64,000 nucleotides of DNA from Apoda limacodes. Its lineage: Eukaryota; Arthropoda; Insecta; Lepidoptera; Limacodidae. Every line of letters begins with the position of its first letter. Position 1 is the first letter of the stretch. This document shows, piece by piece, positions 56,701-64,000 of the stretch. Below the pieces are notes generated by a model. The model was not told the origin of the DNA. It did no database searches and worked only from the letters and a program-made list of their open reading frames with translations. Location: the NCBI GenBank assembly GCA_946406115.1, contig OX291544.1:32443521-32507520 (forward strand), given 5' to 3'. Made by a program: the position numbers and the translations under genes.

Positions 56701-59700
56701 CCTGGAGATGAGTTAATACCGTCTAAGGAGCTGACTGAACTAGTGCAACACTGCGAGGACCACGGCTGGGACATTATAATATCAGCTGATGCAAATGCTC
56801 ACCACCCTCTATGGGGGAGTCCAACAGCGAACCAACGAGGTGAGTCTCTAACAGAGTATATATTCTCAACTAACTAACTTTTGTTAATTCCAGATATCAC
56901 ACCATAATATATGTAACTCTCGCATCCGATGGAGCAACGGATTTTGTGTCAAACTGGTACGTCTCCGCTGAGCCATCCTTTGCAGACCACAACAGAATCT
57001 ACTATACCATACAATTGCATGAGGAGGACCAGCAATTGAAATGTAACCCTCGTAAGACGGACATTGCGAGGTACACGACCCTTCTTCAATATGAGGTAGA
57101 TATAATCACCTTTAAAGACATGAACAATAGCACTGACAACATAGAACACAATTTAGACACACTTACCAAGTGTATCCAACACAGCTACCAGCAAGCCTGC
57201 AACCCTACAATACCAATCATAGGGGGAAAGTCTCACTGGTGGGTGCCAGAACTAGAGAGACTTAAACTCTATCTGAAAAGACTCTTTAATCGAGCCAAAA
57301 ACACAAGAGCTGAAGCATACTGCGATAACATTAATTCCACTAATGTAGCAGCTAGAGTAAAAAGATATTATCACAGGAACATAACAGAACTCTGGACTCA
57401 TTAAAAAAACAGGATGGTTCATATGCGACAAACAACAATTGTGCCACATCTAGTTGATATATATAGAGCTTCCATAGCTCCCCTCGTTATATACCTCGCC
57501 AGTGAAGAGAATTCAAGGTTATATTTTTACCAAAACCAGGTAAATCTGACTACACACAGGTGAAATCTTACAGGCCAATTAGTCTGACCTCCTTGATGCT
57601 GAAGACTCTAGAGAGACTAACTGATAGATATCTAAGGGAAGGTGCACTAACGCGCATGCTATTGCACCGCTAACAACATACTTATTAAAAAGGGTAGATT
57701 AACAGAATCAGCCCTAAGAGCTATGGTAGGAACTATAGAAGCAGCTCTCTCTGATAAGTTAATAGACCAGATAAAGAAATTCAACAGCATCAGCCGCTCT
57801 CTTAGTAGATTTGGAGTCGGACAAACCATAAGTGGGTGGATTGATCAACTTCTGAAGCTAAGAGCAGTACAATTCACAGATAACACCACTACGAGGCATT
57901 GTAGCCAAAGGCTGTCCACAAGGAGGAGTGCTCTCTCCATTGCTGTGGAAGATTGTGGTGGACGACGGTTGAAGCCGGTTATTTTATTTGGTAAAGGATT
58001 TTATTTTTTACTTTTGATTGACGAATTGCTTTTTTTTTCGTACACTTAAAAAATCCATAATTGTAATGAAATTTTATACAATCATCAAATTTACTACATT
58101 TATATGGGACCATCTGGAAAGTATACCCTTTAAATAAAAAAAATAATTGCAAATCCGTCTATATATATAACGTAGTTATGCCCGAAAATACATAAAAAAA
58201 AAAATATCCGAATTGACAACCTCCTCCTTTTTGAAGTCTGTTACAAATTCTCCAAAAAAAATCGGTTTTTATATATTTAAATTTTAAAAGTGTAAAGAGG
58301 GCCAATTTCTGATCCTACTAGACTGATGTTATAAATTCTTTGGCTAATAGAGAGTCACATTGTTTCACGTAGATAGACAAGGTTTAGTTAAAAATATTGT
58401 TCAATAGGGATGTAGCGGATCATATCATACCGCTACAAGCAAGGCTGACGTCACGCGTCCTACATCGCGCTATCAAAGTTTCTTCTGTCGATGAGTATAT
58501 ATAGAAACCGAACAGAATGATAAGTGGACCACGGCGGTCCCCAGGCATAACACCTCGCCTGGCAGGAGATCTCCTCTTTGCCGCCGCTCCACATTGGAGA
58601 CCCCGAGCTGAACATTGACGCTCCTTCCGTAGCCAGCAGCCTACTCCTTCCTACCAGGTACATGGACCAGTTTTCAACCGTACGCTTCGCATCTCAGAGC
58701 TTTCATCAGGACCTATCCGCAGCACTTCAGCGCTTCCTAGTTCCTGCAGCTCCTCTCCGGCGACGCAACTGTACAGCATCACACCACCCTGTCGAGTACT
58801 CTCACTCCAGCGTGGCATTCTCTGCTCGTCGCTTCTGCCGCTAATTCAGGCCAGTGTCTCGATTCAACGGGACACACAGCCAATCATTCTATGGACCCGA
58901 CTCACCGTGGCCATATGCAACCTCCATGCCAACGTACCAGTCTTGACTCACCACAGACTGCTGATATTCGGCATGCACTACACGCCCTCCCGACTCACTG
59001 TGGACGGCGCATACTCGGCATTCTCAAGATCGTAAGCAAGCATCACTGCAAGAATTATCGACCTTCGGTCTGGGAAGGGAGTGATGTAGCGGATCATATC
59101 ATACCGCTACAAGCAAGGCTGACGTCACGCGTCCTACATCGCGCTATCAAAGTTTCTTCTGTCGATGAGTATATATAGAAACCGAACAGAATGATAAGTG
59201 GACCACGGCGGTCCCCAGACATAACACCTCGCCTGGCAGGAGATCTCCTCTTTGCCGCCACTCCACAGGGAACCTAATTGAAGGATGCTGCGAGATAGTA
59301 ACAATTAGTTTCAAGAGCTGCTAAAGTAAACATTTAAACTATCTTAGCTTATCTAAACTTGTTTGGTGTTACAACATGTAAGTTATCGTACATAAGATTA
59401 TTTTTATAATCAACTAGCTGACCCCGCGAACGTGTTTCTCTTTTTTAAAACAACTGGTGCGCCATCTAGTCTGAAAGGGTTGTACTATACCAGAAACCTA
59501 CCCCCGAATGTGGCCAACAATTAATCAAAATTTCGCAATAATAGATTTACCCTTAGTACGCGAGTCCAACTCGCGCTTGACCAGTTTTTTCTTTTTTAGA
59601 AACCTTCCCCAGCGTGTGCACAACAACTTACTATAATTTTATTGCAATCTGTTTACCCATAGTACGCAAGTTCGACTCGCACTCGACCCTTTTTCTTTCA

Positions 59701-61390
59701 TAAAATCCTTGCCGTAACAATAACGAACACAATAAAAAAGAATTACGTCAAAATGCTACTGCATGACCAAGGGAAACAGGGATTCATTTTTAAATATATA
59801 AATAGATTTTTTTTGACTTAGTCAGCTAGTATCACTGTAAACAAATTTTTACTTAGTCAGCTAGTATCACTGTAAACAAATTTTGACTTAGTCAGCTAGT
59901 ATCACTGTAAACAAATTTTGACTTAGTCAGCTAGTATCACTGTAAACAAATTTTTACTTAGTCAGCTAGTATCACTGTAAACAAATTTTGACTTAGTCAG
60001 CTAGTATCACTGTAAACAAATTTTGACTTAGTCAGCTAGTATCACTGTAAACAAATTTTGACTTAGTCAGCTAGTATCACTGTAAACAAATTTTAAAAAC
60101 TGACCCTCATCACGGTCCGTTGTAAGATTTCACTCATTGTTTTTGTTGTTTTTTTTTTGGTTTTATTGCGTCAAAATAGTGTCAGTTTATGCAAGAAACC
60201 TCAAAATAATTATAATGTAAGAGTTAAAAAGCACGTCGCCCAGTCGGCGGCTTGAAAACACCTATAGTCAGTCAAATAAACAGACAGACGTCCACCAAAT
60301 AATACTAGATCAGCGCGATGGACTGTGTCCTAAGCCTCCTACTACAAGATAGGACTGTGCCCCTGCAGTGCGATGCATCAAAATTTAATTTGTTGGATGA
60401 TCACAATAGTTTGTTTCCTCGTGCTTCGTTTCGAATTAAAATAGTTTTTTTTTTAATTTACAAATAGTTTTTTCTTAATATTCAGTCATTTCATTCCTAA
60501 TCTCACCTCTGTCAACAAATCGCTGTACCTTTCGGGATCCTGTGTGTTGTTGGCACGTATCACCAATCTGTAATTTTTTTTATCGTGTTAATGACTGTAA
60601 TTTTGTGGTACATTTTTTAAAAAGAATGATAACAATATGCTACAAACCTAAATATACCATCAGCAAAATGTATTAAATTTTTCATGATCCTCAAATCTCC
60701 TGTAACATTGTGCAGAACAATGACATCGGTTATATTATTTAATGACTTAGATTTTATTGGTGACTCAAAACTCATGTTGACTATTTTATAGTTGACGTCT
60801 AACGAGTCGGGATCCTTGTCAACTGCCTTTACCGTTGCAATTATGGTGTCTATTGGAACATTCAATCGAACACCTATTGTCATATTTGATCTGTCGAACT
60901 CCGGTAAATGGTCATCTATATCGAGAATTCTTACTAAAACTTGTATTTCTGAAGGATCCTGAAAAATTAGTAAGTCATTGTCATGTTGTTCACCAAAAAC
61001 CTTTATTTTAGCAAAATATAACACAACTACTCACCAATCTGTTGTAAGATTTATCTAATTTAGGCTTCGTGCCATATTTAAAACATTTAATGGTAATAAT
61101 TAATCTTGCAAGCTTTTCTCTATCTAGATTTGCAGCTGCCGATATCAATGCCTTGCTGTCATTTGTTCGTTCTATTTTCAGAAGTTCAAGTTCATTGCCA
61201 GCTGAAATTGTTATTAAATTTTAGTAGACACTTTTAATGTTACAATCATCTTTGACTTTTTCAACATACTTATAATAGCATAATCAATAGCAGCATTTTC
61301 TTCAATATCATCGTCTACAGCTTCTAAAGTTCCGATGACTGTTCCAATTGAAACTTCTTCCTTTGTCATCATTATTAATGGAGCATCATC
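53471..61390 (-). CDS. Cadherin, C-terminal 360 aa (5' partial), six exons
   Basis: Join on the - strand 61390-61270, 61201-61035, 60958-60648, 60567-60507, 55613-55450, 53729-53471. Cadherins are calcium-dependent adhesion or receptor membrane proteins. Visible: two cadherin repeats with calcium motifs (AVDDDIEENAAIDYAI, AAANLDREK, linker LDIDDHLPEF, AVDKDPDSLDVNY), a membrane-proximal region starting VVVVRERDLLRLVLGG that recalls insect Cad74A/87A/89D-like proteins, a helix ALLALAGVLPIAAFIAAVVL and a tail of about eight residues (CCLHSSGN). All five internal junctions are GT-AG and phase-consistent. Earlier exons must lie beyond the window. It converges on the esterases. The exact orthologue is not claimed. 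Confidence 0.88.
53790..54425. repeat. Minisatellite of about 39-bp units in a cadherin intron
   Basis: About 15 imperfect copies of CCTAGACATTGTGAACACGC plus AGTGACTGGTAATCAAGAA, with small insertions (AAGTTAAG, AGTAAAG) and substitutions. Open frames on both strands are repeat artefacts. Confidence 0.93.
54426..55440. repeat. Cadherin intron with dispersed repeat text
   Basis: 55080-55230 (GGGGATGAATTTTGCAAAAT, CTTTCTTAGTGGAGCCCAAG, TTTCGGCTCGTCGTTGATGA) is text I associate with lepidopteran interspersed repeats of Helitron or SINE type; ends are not identified. No coding. Confidence 0.4.
55450..55613 (-). CDS. Cadherin exon: membrane-proximal region
   Basis: Acceptor GATCTAG|GTA and donor CCTGG|GTAATA (- strand); 164 nt, phase 0 in, 2 out. 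It encodes VVVVRERDLLRLVLGGATRE, then KINSLRDQMSAALVSKGLRM and QLHESTPTEFYTNP. Confidence 0.88.
55640..56545. other. Cadherin intron, nothing recognised
   Basis: AT-rich, with a GC-richer part at 56310-56530 that may be the upstream part of the LINE that follows. No motif is clear. Confidence 0.35.
56550..57965 (+). pseudogene. R1-like LINE ORF2: endonuclease and partial RT, broken
   Basis: An endonuclease portion reads VYIPGDELIPSKELTELVQH, then GWDIIISADANAHHPLWGS and NQRGESLTEYI (56690-56865). It continues NWYVSAEPSFADHNRIYYTI (56950-57010), then RT pieces PKPGKSDYTQVKSYRPISLT (57530-57590), GRSTESALRAMVGTIEAALS and, at 57900-57960, AKGCPQGGVLSPLLWKIVVD. Endonuclease before RT and these motifs fit the R1/Loa-related non-LTR group. 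It is interrupted by stops and cut off within the RT palm. It lies in the large cadherin intron. Confidence 0.85.
57966..58406. other. Cadherin intron, nothing recognised
   Basis: AT-rich spacer between the R1-like fragment and the TRIM element. Confidence 0.5.
58411..58593 (+). repeat. TRIM 5' LTR
   Basis: 183 bp, TGTAGCGG...CTCCACA. It contains a TATA-like GAGTATATATAGAAA near 58493, consistent with an LTR promoter. Confidence 0.93.
59085..59267 (+). repeat. TRIM 3' LTR
   Basis: 183 bp, identical to the 5' LTR except for CCAGA versus CCAGG and GCCACTCC versus GCCGCTCC. Confidence 0.93.
59415..59705. repeat. Fragments of dispersed repeats
   Basis: CTAGCTGACCCCGCGAACG at 59415 and two copies of a GTACGC(G/A)AGT(C/T)C(A/G)ACTCGC block (59557 and 59660) resemble pieces of the AGGGTTCCGTAC-type repeat in inverse orientation. 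Confidence 0.45.
59815..60094. repeat. 35-bp tandem array, exactly 8 copies
   Basis: GTCAGCTAGTATCACTGTAA plus ACAAATTTTGACTTA recurs at 59821, 59856, 59891, 59926, 59961, 59996, 60031 and 60066. The only variation seen is G or T before ACTTAG. It lies in the large cadherin intron. Confidence 0.97.
60310..60378 (+). mobile_element. RTE-type LINE 3' tail fragment
   Basis: ATCAGCGCGATGGACTGTGT and CCTAAGCCTCC..ACTGTGCCCCTGCAGTGCGA: the same text as at 45-115. Confidence 0.5.
60507..60567 (-). CDS. Cadherin 61-nt exon
   Basis: Acceptor AAAAATTACAG|A and donor ACAGAG|GTGAGA (- strand). Phase 2 in and 0 out, 20 full codons LVIRANNTQDPERYSDLLTE. It bridges ADGIFR of the preceding exon to VVVVRERDLL of the next and repairs an otherwise inconsistent phase. 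It matches the end of a cadherin repeat (F.LVIRA.N). Confidence 0.85.
60648..60958 (-). CDS. Cadherin exon: last cadherin repeat
   Basis: Acceptor CTAATTTTTCAG|GAT and donor TTTAG|GTTTGT (- strand); 311 nt, phase 0 in, 2 out. It contains the linker LDIDDHLPEF and AVDKDPDSLDVNYKI calcium motifs, several NxT/NxS glycosylation sequons and LRIMKNLIHFADGIF. Confidence 0.9.
61035..61201 (-). CDS. Cadherin exon: second half of penultimate repeat
   Basis: Acceptor AACAATTTCAG|CT and donor AGATTG|GTGAGT (- strand); 167 nt, phase 1 in, 0 out. It reads GNELELLKIERTNDSKALIS, then AAANLDREKLARLIITIKCF. LDRE is a conserved calcium-binding element. Confidence 0.9.
61270..61390 (-). CDS. Cadherin exon: first half of penultimate repeat
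   Basis: Acceptor TTTGTTGAAG|GAT (weak pyrimidine tract) and donor ATAA|GTATGT (- strand); 121 nt, phase 0 in, 1 out. It reads DDAPLIMMTKEEVSIGTVIG, then TLEAVDDDIEENAAIDYAII. It is the most upstream exon I can find. Confidence 0.85.
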
Positions 61391-61444
61391 CTTCAACAAA
61401 TATACTCATAGATTAACATTACTAGTCTAGTGAAATTGGCCATT

Positions 61445-62640
61445 AAAAGTTAAAAAATCGGTCAAGCGTGAGTCGGTCTTGTGCACCGTGGGTTTCGTAC
61501 TACCGTATTATTAACAAATCAACCAATCAATCAAAATAATATTTATTCAAATATGTTACTGAGAACAATTTTAAGTAGTCACTACAGTCTATTTAACAAT
61601 GCTAATATCTGCTAAGAAGAGCCGGTAATAAACAATGTTTAAGGTAATAATATAATACTTTGTTAATCAACTTACAAGTATACAATCAGTATTAAAACCA
61701 TTATCAAAAGAAATAAGTTAGTAAAGCTACTTATAAAATTATAATGCCAAAATATTTTTCCAAAAATTAAGTTGTATTTCATTTATAAAAACAATTAATT
61801 AGTGAGATTAATACACCTACTAAGAAAACTAAAAATAATTAAGTGCCCTAAAAATATTTCATAGTCAAAAAAGTTGTCTAAATACATATTTATAATTATT
61901 TATCAATATTTATTTTGTGTTCTTATGTAGCATAGAGGGGCGCACTATGTTTAGCGTGCAAATATTCTAACCCGAGTAAAGGAAAGGGGTTATTATTATT
62001 ATATCCTTTTACAATCATACGAATTTGTATACATATATTATAAAGACACATACTTTAATAAACACATATGAATTTACATATTTAAACACAAGCATAAAAA
62101 TATACACACAAATATACACATAAACATGAATATAAATATAAGTACACAATCACATATACAATCAGGAGGTAATAGAACTAAACAAAAAAAATATATACTA
62201 ACATAGGTATAAAAATATTTATTAAATATAGTAAAAACAGTATTCCTGCTGCAATCAGCTATCAGCCACCCAGTGCCAGCGCTCTCAAACGCGACAGACG
62301 TACATCACGAAGCAGCACAGCTTCCAAACGACAGTTCGACAGCATCATTTAACTTACTGTTACTTCGGAAACAAGCCTAAGGGAATAAGTAGTGACAAGA
62401 AACTTCCCGGGTTCATCAATCACTCAGGAACCAAGCCACCAAATACACAAAATCTATGCATATGTGTACACACATACATGTACATGTCTGAGCTTTCCCA
62501 TATAAAACTCAAAAAAGAAGTAAGTATATTTTTTTTTAAAGAGGTCACAAAGAGAATCTCCGCTTGGTAAGTTATATACGGATGTTATTGCTCTATGTCA
62601 GCTGCTCTACCTCACAATAAAAAACCATAAGAAAAAAGGG
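61445..62640. other. Cadherin intron, mostly unassigned
   Basis: 61448-61505 holds a trace of the AGGGTTCCGTAC-type repeat. 61930-62000 (GTAGCATAGAGGGGCGCACT) and 62245-62480 are GC-richer patches that could be parts of an LTR element, but no paired ends were found. No cadherin exon could be identified here. Confidence 0.35.
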
Positions 62641-62689
62641 AATGGAAATAATTAAGTAAAGGATCAGTTTTTTTTTTTTAAATTAAGGC

Positions 62690-63880
62690 TTACAGTCCGC
62701 CTGATGGTAAGCGGTCACCGTAGCCTATGGACGCTTGCAACACCAGGGGTATCACTTGCGCGTTGCCGACCCTTCAGAAATCTAATAACTTCTTTCTTAA
62801 AGAACTCCATACTGTAGTCCTTGCAGAAAACCTTGGCAGGGAGCTCATTCCACAAGTTAAGCGTTCGCGGGAGGAAGTTTCTCTGAAACCGCACTGTACG
62901 CGACCATTTAGGTTCTAAAGTGTGAGAATGAATATCCTGCCGATGGCGAGCGGTGCGATGGTAGAAAGTAGCCGTGGGCATCGTTTCGAACAATTCCTCA
63001 GAACACAACCCATTGTACAAGCGGTAGAACACACACAGGGAGGCAAAGTCTCTCGCCAGACTTAAGGGCTGGATACCACTAGTGAGTTTGGAATCGTCGA
63101 CAATTCTCACAGCCCGTCGTTGAACCGAGTCAAAAGGGCCAAGCTGGTATCCGGGTGCACCTGCCCAGAGATGGCAGCAGTACTCCATATGGGGCCGAAC
63201 TTGCGACTTGTAAAGTAACAACCTTTGCCCCGACGTGAAGTACTGCTTCGCTCTGTTGAGTACACCAAGTTTTTTGGACGCCAGCTTCACCTTATCTTGT
63301 AAATCATCTCGGAACTGAACATCGCTGGAGATGTCGACACCAAGGATCCTAATGATCTTGGAGATGGAAAGGGGAGTGTTCTGGAAAAGGGGACTACAAT
63401 GAATGGAGTTTTCTTAGCGGTGAACGCGCACACTTTTGTCTTTGTAGGGTTGAATCGGACCAAGTTTACCCGTCCCCAGACCTTGGACAGTGTGGTCTCG
63501 ATATGACACACAAGTTCTCCGCGGTTTTCCTCCACAACGGAACGAGGGATGTTTGCACGACCCGTGTAAAAAGCGTCTCCAGTACTGTCATCTGCATACG
63601 TAAGATGGCAACTTCGATAGAAGACCCTGGTGCCAGACCCGATCGAACGCTTTCGCTATGTCCAGGTTACATGCCAATGCCACCCCCTGACTCTCAATGG
63701 CTAGTGGTGTGTGAGATACACTAGAAGGTCACCAGTCGAGCGACCGTGGCGAAAGCCATATTGACGGTCGTGTACTTCTAGGTATCGTGTTGATCACACG
63801 CTCCATTACTAACTTTCCTGACTGCATAAGTTGCTGAGATAAGACAGAAATATAAGAGTAAAATATATTCCATTCATTTA
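62690..63880 (-). pseudogene. CR1/Jockey-type LINE, 3' half of ORF2 plus 3' UTR
   Basis: The - strand from about 63880 shows a decayed RT segment (YGFRHGRSTGDLL-like text near 63750 on one frame, VRFNPTKTKVCAFTAKK near 63450). It then has an open 191-codon stretch (63290-62715) reading LGVLNRAKQYFTSGQRLLLY, HMEYCCHLWAGAPGYQLGPF, VRFQRNFLPRTLNLWNELPA and VIRFLKGRQRASDT. The 3' UTR and T-run follow at 62660-62710. It is the best preserved C-terminus of this family in the window, but is 5' truncated and frameshifted. Confidence 0.88.
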
Positions 63881-64000
63881 ATTTTTTTGAGTTTTTCGAC
63901 CGCTTTGAAACGAATGTAATTTCGATGTACATGGAGGATCAGGACTAGACAGGACAGAATATATATTTATTTATTTTTCATTATCATTATAACCAAAAAT
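63881..64000. other. Window end, nothing recognised
   Basis: AT-rich; no feature. Confidence 0.4.

Larger units (their letters stand above)
58411..59267 (+). mobile_element. Complete miniature LTR retrotransposon (TRIM), 857 bp
   Basis: Two 183-bp direct repeats (58411-58593 and 59085-59267) start TG and end CA and differ at two positions only. The 4-bp duplication GGGA flanks the element (58407-58410, 59268-59271). Right after the 5' LTR, TTGGAGACCCCGAGCTGAAC (58594 on) looks like a primer-binding site. Just before the 3' LTR, GGGAAGGGAGTGA (59072-59084) is a polypurine tract. The 491-bp interior has no gag or pol domain, so it must be mobilised by proteins from another element. Orientation is taken from the primer site and purine tract. 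It lies in a cadherin intron. Confidence 0.93.

Noticed and set aside
58578..58844. 88-codon open frame in the TRIM interior
   Set aside because: Starts within the LTR and shows no gag or other domain; the interior is best read as non-coding.
59815..60094. CRISPR-like regular repeats
   Set aside because: Units are contiguous 35-bp tandem copies with no variable spacers, in an insect intron.
61391..62640. An additional upstream cadherin exon
   Set aside because: No phase-0-ending segment with cadherin motifs found on the - strand; presumed to lie beyond the window.

Overview
The window looks like AT-rich insect nuclear DNA, most likely from a moth or butterfly. The evidence is multi-exon genes with GT-AG introns, a carboxylesterase family of the lepidopteran CXE type, Helitron-like ends of the kind common in Lepidoptera (GC-rich hairpin then CTAG), tRNA-derived SINEs, and many decayed CR1/Jockey-, RTE- and R1-type LINE pieces. 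I see no sign of bacterial, organellar or viral sequence. Species cannot be named from this.

Two gene systems are present. (1) Three carboxylesterase paralogues lie head to tail on the + strand: EstA (12982-26420), EstB (about 28040-39775) and EstC (43061-49266). Each has a 43-44 codon exon 2, an exon 3 of exactly 1304 nt and a 178-184 nt last exon, with matching intron phases (0,0,2). In EstA and EstC the best first exon supplies only the start codon (ATG|GT). All three keep the Ser, Glu and His of the catalytic triad, so they are probably active, non-secreted esterases made by tandem duplication. (2) On the - strand, converging on the esterases, is the 3' end of a cadherin gene (six exons, 61390-53471, 360 residues visible). 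It encodes the last cadherin repeats, a membrane-proximal region, one transmembrane helix and a tail of only a few residues. The 5' part lies beyond the window.

The rest is introns and spacers filled with mobile elements. From left to right: 0-12.4 kb has no host gene that I can recognise and holds RTE, CR1-like, Helitron-like and SINE debris. EstA introns carry foldback elements, a minisatellite joined to a Helitron-like end, an inactivated Tc1/mariner element with both ends (19671-22248) and a hAT remnant with both ends and an 8-bp target duplication (24550-25545). EstB introns carry LINE debris and a MITE nested in another repeat. EstC introns carry a long inverted repeat and a Jockey 3' end. 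The spacer at 49.3-53.5 kb has a GC-rich block and a 29-bp array. Cadherin introns hold a 39-bp minisatellite, an R1-like LINE fragment, a young, structurally complete 857-bp miniature LTR element (TRIM, 58411-59267) and a perfectly periodic 8 x 35 bp array.

I found no clear new enzymatic system. The most notable items are the start-codon-only exons, the Asn-substituted nucleophile elbow of EstB, the nearly tail-less cadherin terminus and the fresh TRIM insertion. All family assignments come from reading motifs; no database search was run.
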